This document shows positions 8,264-15,352 of a stretch of 15,352 bases of DNA, piece by piece (the first letter of the stretch is position 1; every line of letters starts with the position of its first letter). Location: the NCBI GenBank assembly GCA_003448835.1, contig DLXM01000056.1, forward strand, positions 1 through 15,352, in the 5' to 3' direction. The notes below the pieces were generated by a model that saw only the letters and a list, made by a program, of their open reading frames with translations, searched no databases and was not told the origin of the DNA. The position numbers and the translations under genes are program-made. The stretch is from Bacteroidota bacterium. Lineage in GTDB: Bacteria; Bacteroidota; Rhodothermia; Balneolales; HLUCCA01.

Positions 8264-8266
8264 GGT
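8262..8266 (+). promoter_or_regulatory. Shine-Dalgarno-like site of the SusD gene
   Basis: GAGGT overlaps the SusC stop codon and sits 5 nt before ATG 8272. Most other starts in this window lack such a site. It supports ATG 8272 over the in-frame TTG at 8260 and suggests translational coupling to the SusC gene. Confidence 0.4.
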
Positions 8267-8271
8267 ACACT

Positions 8272-9747
8272 ATGAAAAAAATCAATCTAATATCCGTTAC
8301 AATGGTCAGTCTGATTTTGATCAGTTGCACCGATTTTCTGAGTGTAAATCCACAAAGTGAACTCACTCAAGAAGCATTTCCGAAGTCTGCTTCAGATGCC
8401 CTGATGGCTACAAATGCAGCATACACTACGTTACGAAACTGGCATTACCATTCAGGCGGATTCCCGATTCTGGATATCATGTCAGATGACACCCACAAAG
8501 GTAGTAATCCGAACGATGGGGCAAGCACTATTGGTCCGTATGATGATTTTTCATATTCCACAACCGGGGATGGGCTTGATCGCTGGTGGACCACTTTGTA
8601 TCAGGGAATTCGATATTCGAATGTAGTTATCGAGAAAATTCCGGATATCACAATGGACAACACGGTCAAAGAGCGATACATAGCCGAAGCCAAATTCCTT
8701 CGCGGACTCTATTACTTTGATCTGGTACGTGCTTTTGGCGGAGTTCCACTAATCACAACAACTGAGCCCGATTTACGCGCTCCCCGATCAAGTGCCGATG
8801 ACGTTTATGCATTGATCATTAGTGACCTTCAAACTGCAATTGATGTATTACCTGAAAAAGATGAATACGGCTCTGCGGATTTGGGACGGGCCACTAAAGG
8901 CGCAGCACAGGCACTTTTAGCACGTGTTTATTTATTCCGTGGTGATTTCACAAATGCAGAACGCTATGCTATGGATGTCGTCAATTCCGGATTATATGGA
9001 CTTGAGCCGGTTTTCATCGATGCAAATGGTGAGAACGGTGAACATGGAGTTGAATCTGTATTTGAAATCGGAGCTGTTTCGGTTGAATCCGGTGTAGGAA
9101 ATCAGTACGCAAATACACAGGGTGTTCGCGGAAATCCAAATCGTGGATGGGGATTCAATCGTCCATCTGTAGATCTTCGCCAAGCTTTTGTCAGCGGTGA
9201 TCCACGTCGCAATGGCACCATCATTGAGCTGGGTGATGTGATTGATGGTATTGAAATCATGGGTGACAGTAGTACTCCAGATGAAACCCTAGACGGACAA
9301 GGAAATGTCATCGAAATTGAAAGTTACAATCGAAAAGTGTGGATTGCAGGCTTAACAACAACCACACAATACGGTCACAATCGACGTCTGATTCGTTATT
9401 CAGACGTTTTATTGATGGCTGCTGAAGCCTTGAACGAAAACAACAAATCGGCTCAAGCGCTACCCCTATTAAACCAAGTGAGAGAACGTGCACGTCAGGG
9501 AAATAATAACATCCTGCCGAATATCACTGAAACAAACAAAGATGCACTTCGAGACATCATCCACAACGAAAGACGTGTTGAATTGGCACTCGAGGGACAT
9601 CGATTCTGGGACTTAGTCCGAACCGGCAAAGCCGAGCAGGTTTTAGGTCCAATGGGATTCGTACCCGGCAAACATGAGTTGCTGCCGATTCCACAAAGTG
9701 AAATTGACCTCTCTCAAGGAACTATAACACAAAATCCAAACTGGTAA
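8272..9747 (+). CDS. SusD/RagB-family glycan-binding outer-membrane lipoprotein
   Basis: The product is 491 aa, typical for SusD. The lipoprotein signal ends in LISC with Cys19, followed by TDFLSVNPQ, a standard SusD opening. Residues about 20-220 are the N-terminal TPR-rich domain (RYIAEAKFLRGLYYFDLV is diagnostic) and about 270-491 the RagB/SusD C-terminal part, with RRVELALEGHRFWDLVRTG and the final QNPNW. The protein caps the SusC barrel on the cell surface and captures oligosaccharide for import. Aromatic residues likely to stack on sugars lie in WHYHSGGF and RWWTTLYQG, but binding residues cannot be fixed without a structure. It overlaps nothing, starting 8 bp after the SusC stop and ending 44 bp before the LamG lipoprotein gene, so the three are almost surely one transcript. 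Confidence 0.96.
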   Translation: MKKINLISVTMVSLILISCTDFLSVNPQSELTQEAFPKSASDALMATNAAYTTLRNWHYHSGGFPILDIMSDDTHKGSNPNDGASTIGPYDDFSYSTTGDGLDRWWTTLYQGIRYSNVVIEKIPDITMDNTVKERYIAEAKFLRGLYYFDLVRAFGGVPLITTTEPDLRAPRSSADDVYALIISDLQTAIDVLPEKDEYGSADLGRATKGAAQALLARVYLFRGDFTNAERYAMDVVNSGLYGLEPVFIDANGENGEHGVESVFEIGAVSVESGVGNQYANTQGVRGNPNRGWGFNRPSVDLRQAFVSGDPRRNGTIIELGDVIDGIEIMGDSSTPDETLDGQGNVIEIESYNRKVWIAGLTTTTQYGHNRRLIRYSDVLLMAAEALNENNKSAQALPLLNQVRERARQGNNNILPNITETNKDALRDIIHNERRVELALEGHRFWDLVRTGKAEQVLGPMGFVPGKHELLPIPQSEIDLSQGTITQNPNW

Positions 9748-9791
9748 TCAAATTTAACTTTCTCTAACAAACAAAAACCAATCCAATAGCT

Positions 9792-11033
9792 ATGAAAAAA
9801 ATGTTATCCAATCGCGTGCTTATGCTTTCAGTCATGTTACTGATGGTAGTAGGTTATGCATGTAAAGATTCGGGTCCTCAAGACCTGAATATCGTATCGA
9901 TGACCGCCGGGGGTATGGACCTCAATGGAGCGGTATCACCAAGTAACGTTCCAACCGATGCCGATATCGTTGTAACGTTCAACACCACGATCAATCCTAC
10001 AACTGCAACAGCTGCAAACGTTGTTTTGACACAGGATTATGATGATGCAAACATTCCGGTCACCGTATCTGCAAGTGGTACAACACTCACAATAAGTCCG
10101 GTTGATGAACTGGGCGGCGGAATTCTGTACAGTCTGGAACTCAAAGCCGGATTGTTGAATGATGACGACCAACCGCTGGCAAACACGACTCGTACATTCA
10201 CAACTGCAGGTACGTTTATGCCATCTGGTGCTAAAGCACATTATCCAATGGACGGCAACGCCAATGATGCAGCGGGTAGTTATAATCCATCTTCAAACGG
10301 TGTAGTTGATATTACATATGTAGCACGTGGATCTGGCCAGGCGGCTCAGTTCAATGGAACTACCAGTATCATCGAAATTCCGAACGGTGACCAACTACTT
10401 AATACAAGTAATATGACATTCAGTTTCTGGATGAAAACCAATTCAACAGGTATCGAACGCGGACATTTCGTAATCGGTTTGGGTGCATTCTATGGTATCC
10501 AGTTTGAAGTATTTGGGGATTATTCCGGTGCGAAATTTGCTATTCGTTACGCTCTCGACAACGGCGAAAATGCTGCTGAAGATATGTGGATGCCGGCTGA
10601 AGCGACCGATGCTTCAAATGGTGGATGGATGGGCTGGGAATATGCCCGAAATGTCTCACGTGATGATATGATTGCTATGCTCAAAGACAATTGGGTACAT
10701 GTAACATTGACTCATGATGGTGCAGCTAAGAAAACTACCTTGTATTATAATGGCGAGCGAATGAAAGTGACCAATTTCAATCTATGGCCAGAAGGCGACG
10801 CTAAACGTGGCGTAACAGGTCTTGTTTGGGCCGGACAAGCTCCAGATGTTGTCAACGAATTGGCATTAGGATTTATTCAGTCCCGTGCCGGTACTATGTG
10901 GGATAACGAGCCTTGGGGTGGATATGACTTCGCGGGTTCTAACCACTTCCAGGGTCAACTTGACGAAATCAAGATTTACCACAAAGTGCTTACAGCTGAT
11001 GAAATTCGTCTGATGTACGAATCAGAACGATAG
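9792..11033 (+). CDS. Ig-like + LamG (concanavalin-fold) lipoprotein, probable surface glycan-binding protein
   Basis: The product is 413 aa. The lipoprotein signal ends in GYAC (Cys24), an unusual lipobox because Gly sits at -3. CKDS after cleavage resembles the charged export signal that sends Bacteroidota lipoproteins to the surface. Residues about 30-142 are a bacterial Ig-like (Big_5-type) domain, and about 148-413 a LamG/concanavalin domain, from AHYPMDGNANDAAG to the ending GQLDEIKIYHKVLTADEI. About 60 residues inside the LamG domain (roughly 240-300) are Trp- and Met-rich (MWMPAE, GGWMGWEYA) and could form the sugar platform. It occupies the position where SusE/SusF-type binding proteins lie, directly after susD and before a strong terminator. 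LamG domains bind carbohydrate but some are hydrolases; I see no catalytic signature. Glycan binding is inferred from fold and position. Confidence 0.82.
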   Translation: MKKMLSNRVLMLSVMLLMVVGYACKDSGPQDLNIVSMTAGGMDLNGAVSPSNVPTDADIVVTFNTTINPTTATAANVVLTQDYDDANIPVTVSASGTTLTISPVDELGGGILYSLELKAGLLNDDDQPLANTTRTFTTAGTFMPSGAKAHYPMDGNANDAAGSYNPSSNGVVDITYVARGSGQAAQFNGTTSIIEIPNGDQLLNTSNMTFSFWMKTNSTGIERGHFVIGLGAFYGIQFEVFGDYSGAKFAIRYALDNGENAAEDMWMPAEATDASNGGWMGWEYARNVSRDDMIAMLKDNWVHVTLTHDGAAKKTTLYYNGERMKVTNFNLWPEGDAKRGVTGLVWAGQAPDVVNELALGFIQSRAGTMWDNEPWGGYDFAGSNHFQGQLDEIKIYHKVLTADEIRLMYESER

Positions 11034-11052
11034 GCGAGCATTATATTTCATT

Positions 11053-11080
11053 CAGGAGGGGTCGGTAACGGCTCCTCCTG
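11053..11080 (+). terminator. Intrinsic terminator of the GH144-SusC-SusD-LamG operon
   Basis: Arms 11053-11063 and 11070-11080 pair over 11 bp (two G-U pairs), with the loop GGTAAC. The core is AGGAGG against CCTCCT. The sequence GTTTATTTAT follows, giving a short U-rich tail. The hairpin begins 20 nt after the LamG-protein stop codon. It separates the first operon from the second GH144-type gene. Confidence 0.82.
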
Positions 11081-11127
11081 TTTATTTATCATCTATTTTT
11101 TGTCCAATTAGCAACCTCATTCCATTA

Positions 11128-11270
11128 ATCGGAGTGAAGTTAACAGGATTAATACGCAATTTTTTAACCATTGAACAGCTTCAATACAAAATCGGATCAA
11201 AGATTAGGGTCAAAATATTTTTTTTAACATTTGAACATCCACAATCCAGATTCAGGTCGAAGTTTACAGT
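11128..11270 (+). repeat. Imperfect 60-bp direct repeats in the leader of the second glycosidase gene
   Basis: Positions 11161-11210 and 11221-11270 align without gaps at exactly 60 bp; I count 36 of 50 matches, with the best part at TTTTTAAC and TTGAACA. A third, partial copy of the ATCGGA...AAG...TTA section lies at 11128-11144, 63 bp before its counterpart at 11191. Stop codons break the stretch, so it is not coding. It ends about 25 bp before the gene start and could be an array of regulator sites or a decayed tandem duplication. Confidence 0.5.
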
Positions 11271-11294
11271 GGTTCTAAGCAATAATCTAAAATC

Positions 11295-13301
11295 TTGAAT
11301 ACACACATTCCATATTTCGGGACAAATCGATTTACGCTCATCATATTGGCATTATTTGCTTTTTTAATACCTTTTTCGGGTTGTAAAAAAGAAAATAATG
11401 AAGAGCCAACAGGTGATTTCCAGTTACTTCGGACAACTGCGGGTAGTAAATTACTGAGCTTGTCGCAATCGAATACGAATGTTGTGGTGGATAGCGCTTT
11501 CGAAATAGATTTCAGCAATAGTGTAGATACATCGTTAGCCAAAACCGGTATTTCAATTGTTCAAAATGAGTCCAACGTTGCAGTAGCACTTCAGTTCGCA
11601 TTTAGTGATGATGCAAGGTCAATCATCGCAACACCAGCCTCGCAACTGGACTGGAATACCTCCTATCGATTGATTCTTGGAGAGACGCTGAAGTCCCGCA
11701 CCGGAGTTCCATTCCCGGGTGTTACGTACAATTTTTCTACAGAAAACGGAACTTTAGAGCTGATAACCGCTACCGTAAATGGAGCTAATCTTCGTACTGC
11801 TTCGGCGGTGAGGGGTATACAATTTGATGAGATAGAATTCACATTTGAGTTCTCCGAACCACTGAATTCCGGCAATTTCATGCAGTATTTTAGTGTTTCC
11901 CCGCAAGTTGATATCACGGGGACACTGAGTGGCGACGGAAAAACTGTGATGTTGCAGGCAAATTCTGAAGCCGATTACTACACCAATCATACCGTTTTTG
12001 TAAATGACGGACTTACCAGCACTCAGGGATTCGAATTCGAAGGATTTAACAAATCGTTTCAAACCGGACTGGATCCGCGTTCAAAATTCGATGAGATTTC
12101 GGATGAAGCGTTGATGGATAAAGTCCAGGCCGCCACATTTAAGTATTTCTGGGATTTTGCTCATCCAGTGAGTGGGCTTGCAAGGGAAAGAAACACGTCC
12201 GGCGAAACGGTAACCATCGGTGGAAGCGGGTTTGGACTTATGGCCATTTTAGTCGGTATGGAACGTGGTTTCATCACACGGGCACAAGGTATTGAGCGAC
12301 TCCGAAAAATTGTGGCTTTTTTAGGAAATGCTGATCGATTTCATGGGGTTTGGCCACATTGGATGAATGGATCCACCGGCAGAACCATAGCTTTTAGTAC
12401 GAATGATAATGGCGCTGACCTAGTCGAAACTTCGTTCATGGCACAGGGATTGATTACGGTGCGTCAGTATTTGAATACCGGGAATGGGGTCGAGTCGGAT
12501 CTGCATGAGGATATTGATGCCTTGCTGGATACCATCGAGTGGGACTGGTTCACTCGCGATGGTCAAAATGTGTTGTACTGGCATTGGTCGCCGGATAAAG
12601 GTTGGGCGATGAACATGCAAATCAGGGGATATAACGAGGCTTTGATTACGTATGTGATGGCGGCGACATCCAAAGATCATCGAATTGATACTGAAGTGTA
12701 CCACAACGGTTGGGCAAACAATGGTGGAATCCGGAATGGACGTTCATTTTATGGGATTGAGCTGCCCGTTGGGTTCGATTATGGTGGTCCGTTGTTCTTT
12801 TCACATTACTCATTTTTGGGATTGGATCCGCGAAATCTGCAAGACAGATATGCGAATTACATGACCCAGAATCGGAATCATTCTTTGATTAATCGGGCTC
12901 ATTCGGTTGCGAATCCACGTAATTTTGTGGGTTATAGTGAAAACAGCTGGGGACTCACTGCGAGTGATGACCACACGGGTTATGGCGTACACGAACCCAC
13001 GCGTGACAACGGTACAATTACCCCAACAGCTGCGCTATCATCGTTGCCGTACACCCCGGATGAATCGATGCAGGCCATGAGATTTTTCTATCACGTGTTG
13101 GGCGATAAAATTTGGGGTGAATACGGATTTTATGATGCGTTTAATCCGACCCAGAGTTGGTGGGGACGATCATATTTGGCGATTGATCAGGGGCCGATCA
13201 TCATCATGATTGAAAATCACCGCAGTGGGTTACTATGGGATTTATTTATGTCGGCGCCTGAAGTTTCAGAGGCACTCGATCATTTGGATTTTGAATATTG
13301 A
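11295..13301 (+). CDS. PF10091/GH144-type glycoside hydrolase lipoprotein with two N-terminal Ig-like modules
   Basis: The product is 668 aa from TTG 11295. No in-frame ATG is available, and a stop lies 12 bp upstream; this start gives a proper lipoprotein signal (residues 13-29, FSGC, Cys30). CKKENNEE after cleavage is a strong surface-export-like signal. Residues about 46-150 and 155-260 are two Big_5/Ig-like domains and about 265-668 the catalytic alpha/alpha-barrel: FKYFWDFA, DLVETSFM (Glu378), RGYNEAL (Glu448), GLTASDDHTGYG and IDQGPIII. Glu378 and Glu448 are 70 residues apart, matching the Glu pair proposed for Chitinophaga endo-beta-1,2-glucanase as I recall it. The enzyme is a clear paralog of the one at 3666 but carries Glu, not Asp, at the first position. 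It is 33 bp upstream of the GH3 gene, so the two probably share a transcript. Predicted to degrade beta-1,2-glucan at the surface; the substrate is an inference. Confidence 0.87.
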   Translation: MNTHIPYFGTNRFTLIILALFAFLIPFSGCKKENNEEPTGDFQLLRTTAGSKLLSLSQSNTNVVVDSAFEIDFSNSVDTSLAKTGISIVQNESNVAVALQFAFSDDARSIIATPASQLDWNTSYRLILGETLKSRTGVPFPGVTYNFSTENGTLELITATVNGANLRTASAVRGIQFDEIEFTFEFSEPLNSGNFMQYFSVSPQVDITGTLSGDGKTVMLQANSEADYYTNHTVFVNDGLTSTQGFEFEGFNKSFQTGLDPRSKFDEISDEALMDKVQAATFKYFWDFAHPVSGLARERNTSGETVTIGGSGFGLMAILVGMERGFITRAQGIERLRKIVAFLGNADRFHGVWPHWMNGSTGRTIAFSTNDNGADLVETSFMAQGLITVRQYLNTGNGVESDLHEDIDALLDTIEWDWFTRDGQNVLYWHWSPDKGWAMNMQIRGYNEALITYVMAATSKDHRIDTEVYHNGWANNGGIRNGRSFYGIELPVGFDYGGPLFFSHYSFLGLDPRNLQDRYANYMTQNRNHSLINRAHSVANPRNFVGYSENSWGLTASDDHTGYGVHEPTRDNGTITPTAALSSLPYTPDESMQAMRFFYHVLGDKIWGEYGFYDAFNPTQSWWGRSYLAIDQGPIIIMIENHRSGLLWDLFMSAPEVSEALDHLDFEY

Positions 13302-13321
13302 ACAAATAAGTAGGACTAATT

Positions 13322-13326
13322 AGGAG
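13322..13326 (+). promoter_or_regulatory. Shine-Dalgarno site of the GH3 gene
   Basis: AGGAG ends 8 nt before ATG 13335, an ideal distance. It is one of only two good Shine-Dalgarno sites in the window and fixes the GH3 start. Confidence 0.55.
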
Positions 13327-13334
13327 TTTTCACG

Positions 13335-15352
13335 ATGAAAAAATATAACTGGTTGTTGATAATCCTGTCATTTTCGATACTGGGTGCGTGTGCAAAGAGT
13401 ACGGAGCAAGAAGAACAGACTTCTGAAATCGATACTAAAGTGAGTGAGTTGGTCAGACAGATGACTTTAGAGGAAAAAATTGGTCAGTTGACGTTGTTCA
13501 CCAGCGATATGGATCAAACCGGAGCGTTTTTGCGTCCCGAGTATATTGATGATATCAAATTGGGCAAAGTTGGGGCAATTTTTAATGCATATGGTGCCGA
13601 GTACACGCGAAAATTGCAGGAAATGGCCGTGAACGAAACTCGTCTGGGAATACCTCTGATCTTTGGATATGATGTAATACATGGTCATCGAACCATTTTT
13701 CCTATGCCGTTGGGCGAGGCTGCAAGCTGGGATATGGATGCCATTAGAAATAGTGCCAGGGTAGCGGCTCGTGAGGCTGCATCTGAAGGATTGCACTGGA
13801 CATTTGCACCCATGGTGGACATCGCTCGCGATCCGCGTTGGGGACGCATTGTGGAAGGTGCCGGAGAAGATCCGTTTCTTGGTTCCCGCATTGCTGAGGC
13901 GCGCGTCAAAGGATTTCAGGGGGATAGTCTCAGCGATTTAACAACACTGGCAGCCACCATGAAACATTTCGTTGCATATGGCGCTGCACAGGCCGGACGT
14001 GACTATCACAGTGTGGATATGTCCGAGCGTTTGTTGCGTGAAGTCTATCTACCGCCTTTCAAAGCTGCGCTGGATGCCGGTGCTGCAACGGTTATGACGT
14101 CGTTTAATGATATAAACGGGATGCCGGCTTCTGCCAGTCATTATTTGTTTACTGAGATCCTACGCGATGAATGGGGATTTGATGGTTTTGTTGTGACCGA
14201 TTACACTGCAATTATGGAGCTTGAATATCATGGTGTTGCTGAGGATATGCACCATGCGAGTGAGCTTGCGCTAAATGCCGGAATTGATATGGCAATGCAG
14301 GATGGATATTTCCAGATGACGTTGGCTGATTTGGTCGAGTCAGGTCGTGTTACTGAAAATCAAATCGATCGGGCTGTAGCTCGTGTGCTGCGAATCAAGT
14401 ATAAACTTGGATTGTTTGATGATCCATACCGATATAGTGATGTGGAACGTGAGCAGGCTGAAATCATGAAGCCTGAGAATATTGAGTCTGCTCGTGATAT
14501 GGCTCGGAAATCGATCGTGTTACTCAAGAATGAAAACGCTGTGTTGCCGTTGGGTGATGATGTCAGATCGATTGCGGTTGTGGGTCCGATGGGCGATAAT
14601 CGTCGGGATCTGATTGGTAGTTGGTCGGCGGCTGGCGACTGGTCGAAGTCTGTGACGTTGCTTGAGGGACTGAAAACCCGATATCCGAATGCTCGGATTG
14701 TGCATGCTTTGGGTGCGGATATTGAAGGGGATCGGCGTGATGGATTTGCCGAAGCGGTGCGCGTGGCTCGGGGGGCAGATGTTGTGATTCTTGCGTTGGG
14801 CGAGGCATACTGGATGTCCGGCGAGGCGGCAAGCCGGGCTGATATCGGACTTCCCGGAGTTCAGGAAGACCTGGCAAAGGAAATCCACAAACTAGGCAAA
14901 CCTACCGTTGCGGTTCTGATGAACGGACGTCCACTCACAATCAACTGGCTGGATGAAAATATCGATGCAATTTTGGAAACCTGGTTCCTGGGAACTACTA
15001 CCGGTGATGCAATCGCGGATGTACTTTCAGGAGATTATAATCCATCGGGTAAGTTGCCGGTAACGTTTCCTTACCATGTGGGACAAATTCCAATTTATCA
15101 CAGTTTATTACCAACCGGTCGTCCTTTAGAGGAAGAAAACAAATACACCACTAAATATCTCGACATCCCAAATGATCCATTGTATGTATTTGGATATGGA
15201 CTCAGTTACACGACTTTTGAATATTCGGATGTGACTGTGTCGTCAGACACATTGATTGCAGGTGAGTCTATCCAGGCTAGTGTCACGGTTACAAATTCAG
15301 GGTCCGTAGCCGGAGAAGAAGTGGTTCAATTGTACATCCATGATAGAATTGG
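13335..15352 (+). CDS. bglX: GH3-family beta-glucosidase lipoprotein (BglX-like), cut by the right window edge
   Basis: About 672 codons are visible without a stop; BglX-type enzymes are about 750-770 aa, so roughly 80-100 residues are missing. The lipoprotein signal ends in ILGAC (Cys19). The TIM-barrel domain carries MTLEEKIGQL, EGAGEDPFLGS, KHFVAYG and the nucleophile Asp289 in FVVTDYTAI (usually SDW, here TDY). The alpha/beta-sandwich domain carries the likely acid/base Glu497 in SGEAASR, NPSGKLPVTFP and GQIPIYHS. The fibronectin-III-like domain begins near residue 635 and is truncated. The enzyme releases glucose from non-reducing ends of beta-linked oligosaccharides; in Bacteroides a related GH3 next to GH144 genes prefers beta-1,2 links, which suggests the same here. 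The symbol is by family similarity only. GC and strand skew change sharply inside the gene near 14880. It probably shares a transcript with the second GH144-type gene 33 bp upstream. Confidence 0.95.
   Translation, partial: MKKYNWLLIILSFSILGACAKSTEQEEQTSEIDTKVSELVRQMTLEEKIGQLTLFTSDMDQTGAFLRPEYIDDIKLGKVGAIFNAYGAEYTRKLQEMAVNETRLGIPLIFGYDVIHGHRTIFPMPLGEAASWDMDAIRNSARVAAREAASEGLHWTFAPMVDIARDPRWGRIVEGAGEDPFLGSRIAEARVKGFQGDSLSDLTTLAATMKHFVAYGAAQAGRDYHSVDMSERLLREVYLPPFKAALDAGAATVMTSFNDINGMPASASHYLFTEILRDEWGFDGFVVTDYTAIMELEYHGVAEDMHHASELALNAGIDMAMQDGYFQMTLADLVESGRVTENQIDRAVARVLRIKYKLGLFDDPYRYSDVEREQAEIMKPENIESARDMARKSIVLLKNENAVLPLGDDVRSIAVVGPMGDNRRDLIGSWSAAGDWSKSVTLLEGLKTRYPNARIVHALGADIEGDRRDGFAEAVRVARGADVVILALGEAYWMSGEAASRADIGLPGVQEDLAKEIHKLGKPTVAVLMNGRPLTINWLDENIDAILETWFLGTTTGDAIADVLSGDYNPSGKLPVTFPYHVGQIPIYHSLLPTGRPLEEENKYTTKYLDIPNDPLYVFGYGLSYTTFEYSDVTVSSDTLIAGESIQASVTVTNSGSVAGEEVVQLYIHDRI

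Overview
The window (15,352 bp, moderate GC) looks like a chromosomal segment from a member of the Bacteroidota or a close relative such as Balneolota or Rhodothermota. The evidence is an adjacent SusC/SusD-type outer-membrane pair, many lipoproteins with Bacteroidota-style N-termini, and starts that mostly lack Shine-Dalgarno sites and are followed by A-rich codons. I cannot name a genus from the sequence.

Left third (1-3165): three apparently unrelated housekeeping or accessory genes. The first is an M24 (Xaa-Pro aminopeptidase-like) lipoprotein gene that ends at a TAA. In-frame sequence beyond this stop still encodes a typical M24 C-terminal tail, so the gene looks nonsense-interrupted. 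The second is a 64-codon ORF that resembles a ribbon-helix-helix protein. The third, on the minus strand, is a patatin-like phospholipase.

Right two thirds (3666-15352, all plus strand): a polysaccharide utilisation locus in two blocks. Block 1 is a PF10091/GH144-type glycosidase lipoprotein, a SusC-like TonB-dependent transporter, a SusD-like binding lipoprotein and an Ig + LamG lipoprotein (probable surface glycan-binding protein), closed by a clear hairpin terminator at 11053-11080. Block 2 begins after a leader of about 210 bp with imperfect 60-bp repeats. It holds a second, larger GH144-type enzyme with two Ig-like modules, then a GH3 beta-glucosidase that runs off the right edge. The GH144-type + SusCD + GH3 combination suggests beta-1,2-glucan or sophoro-oligosaccharide uptake and breakdown. 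In this model surface GH144 enzymes cut the glucan, SusCD and the LamG protein bind and import the pieces, and GH3 releases glucose. The substrate is an inference from families, not something the sequence proves.

No regulator gene and no inner-membrane transporter is visible in the window. The 500-bp region between the divergent patatin and glycosidase genes carries a repeated TGTAGTA motif and a 19-bp dyad that could be operator sites. No RNA genes, CRISPR arrays or insertion sequences were found.
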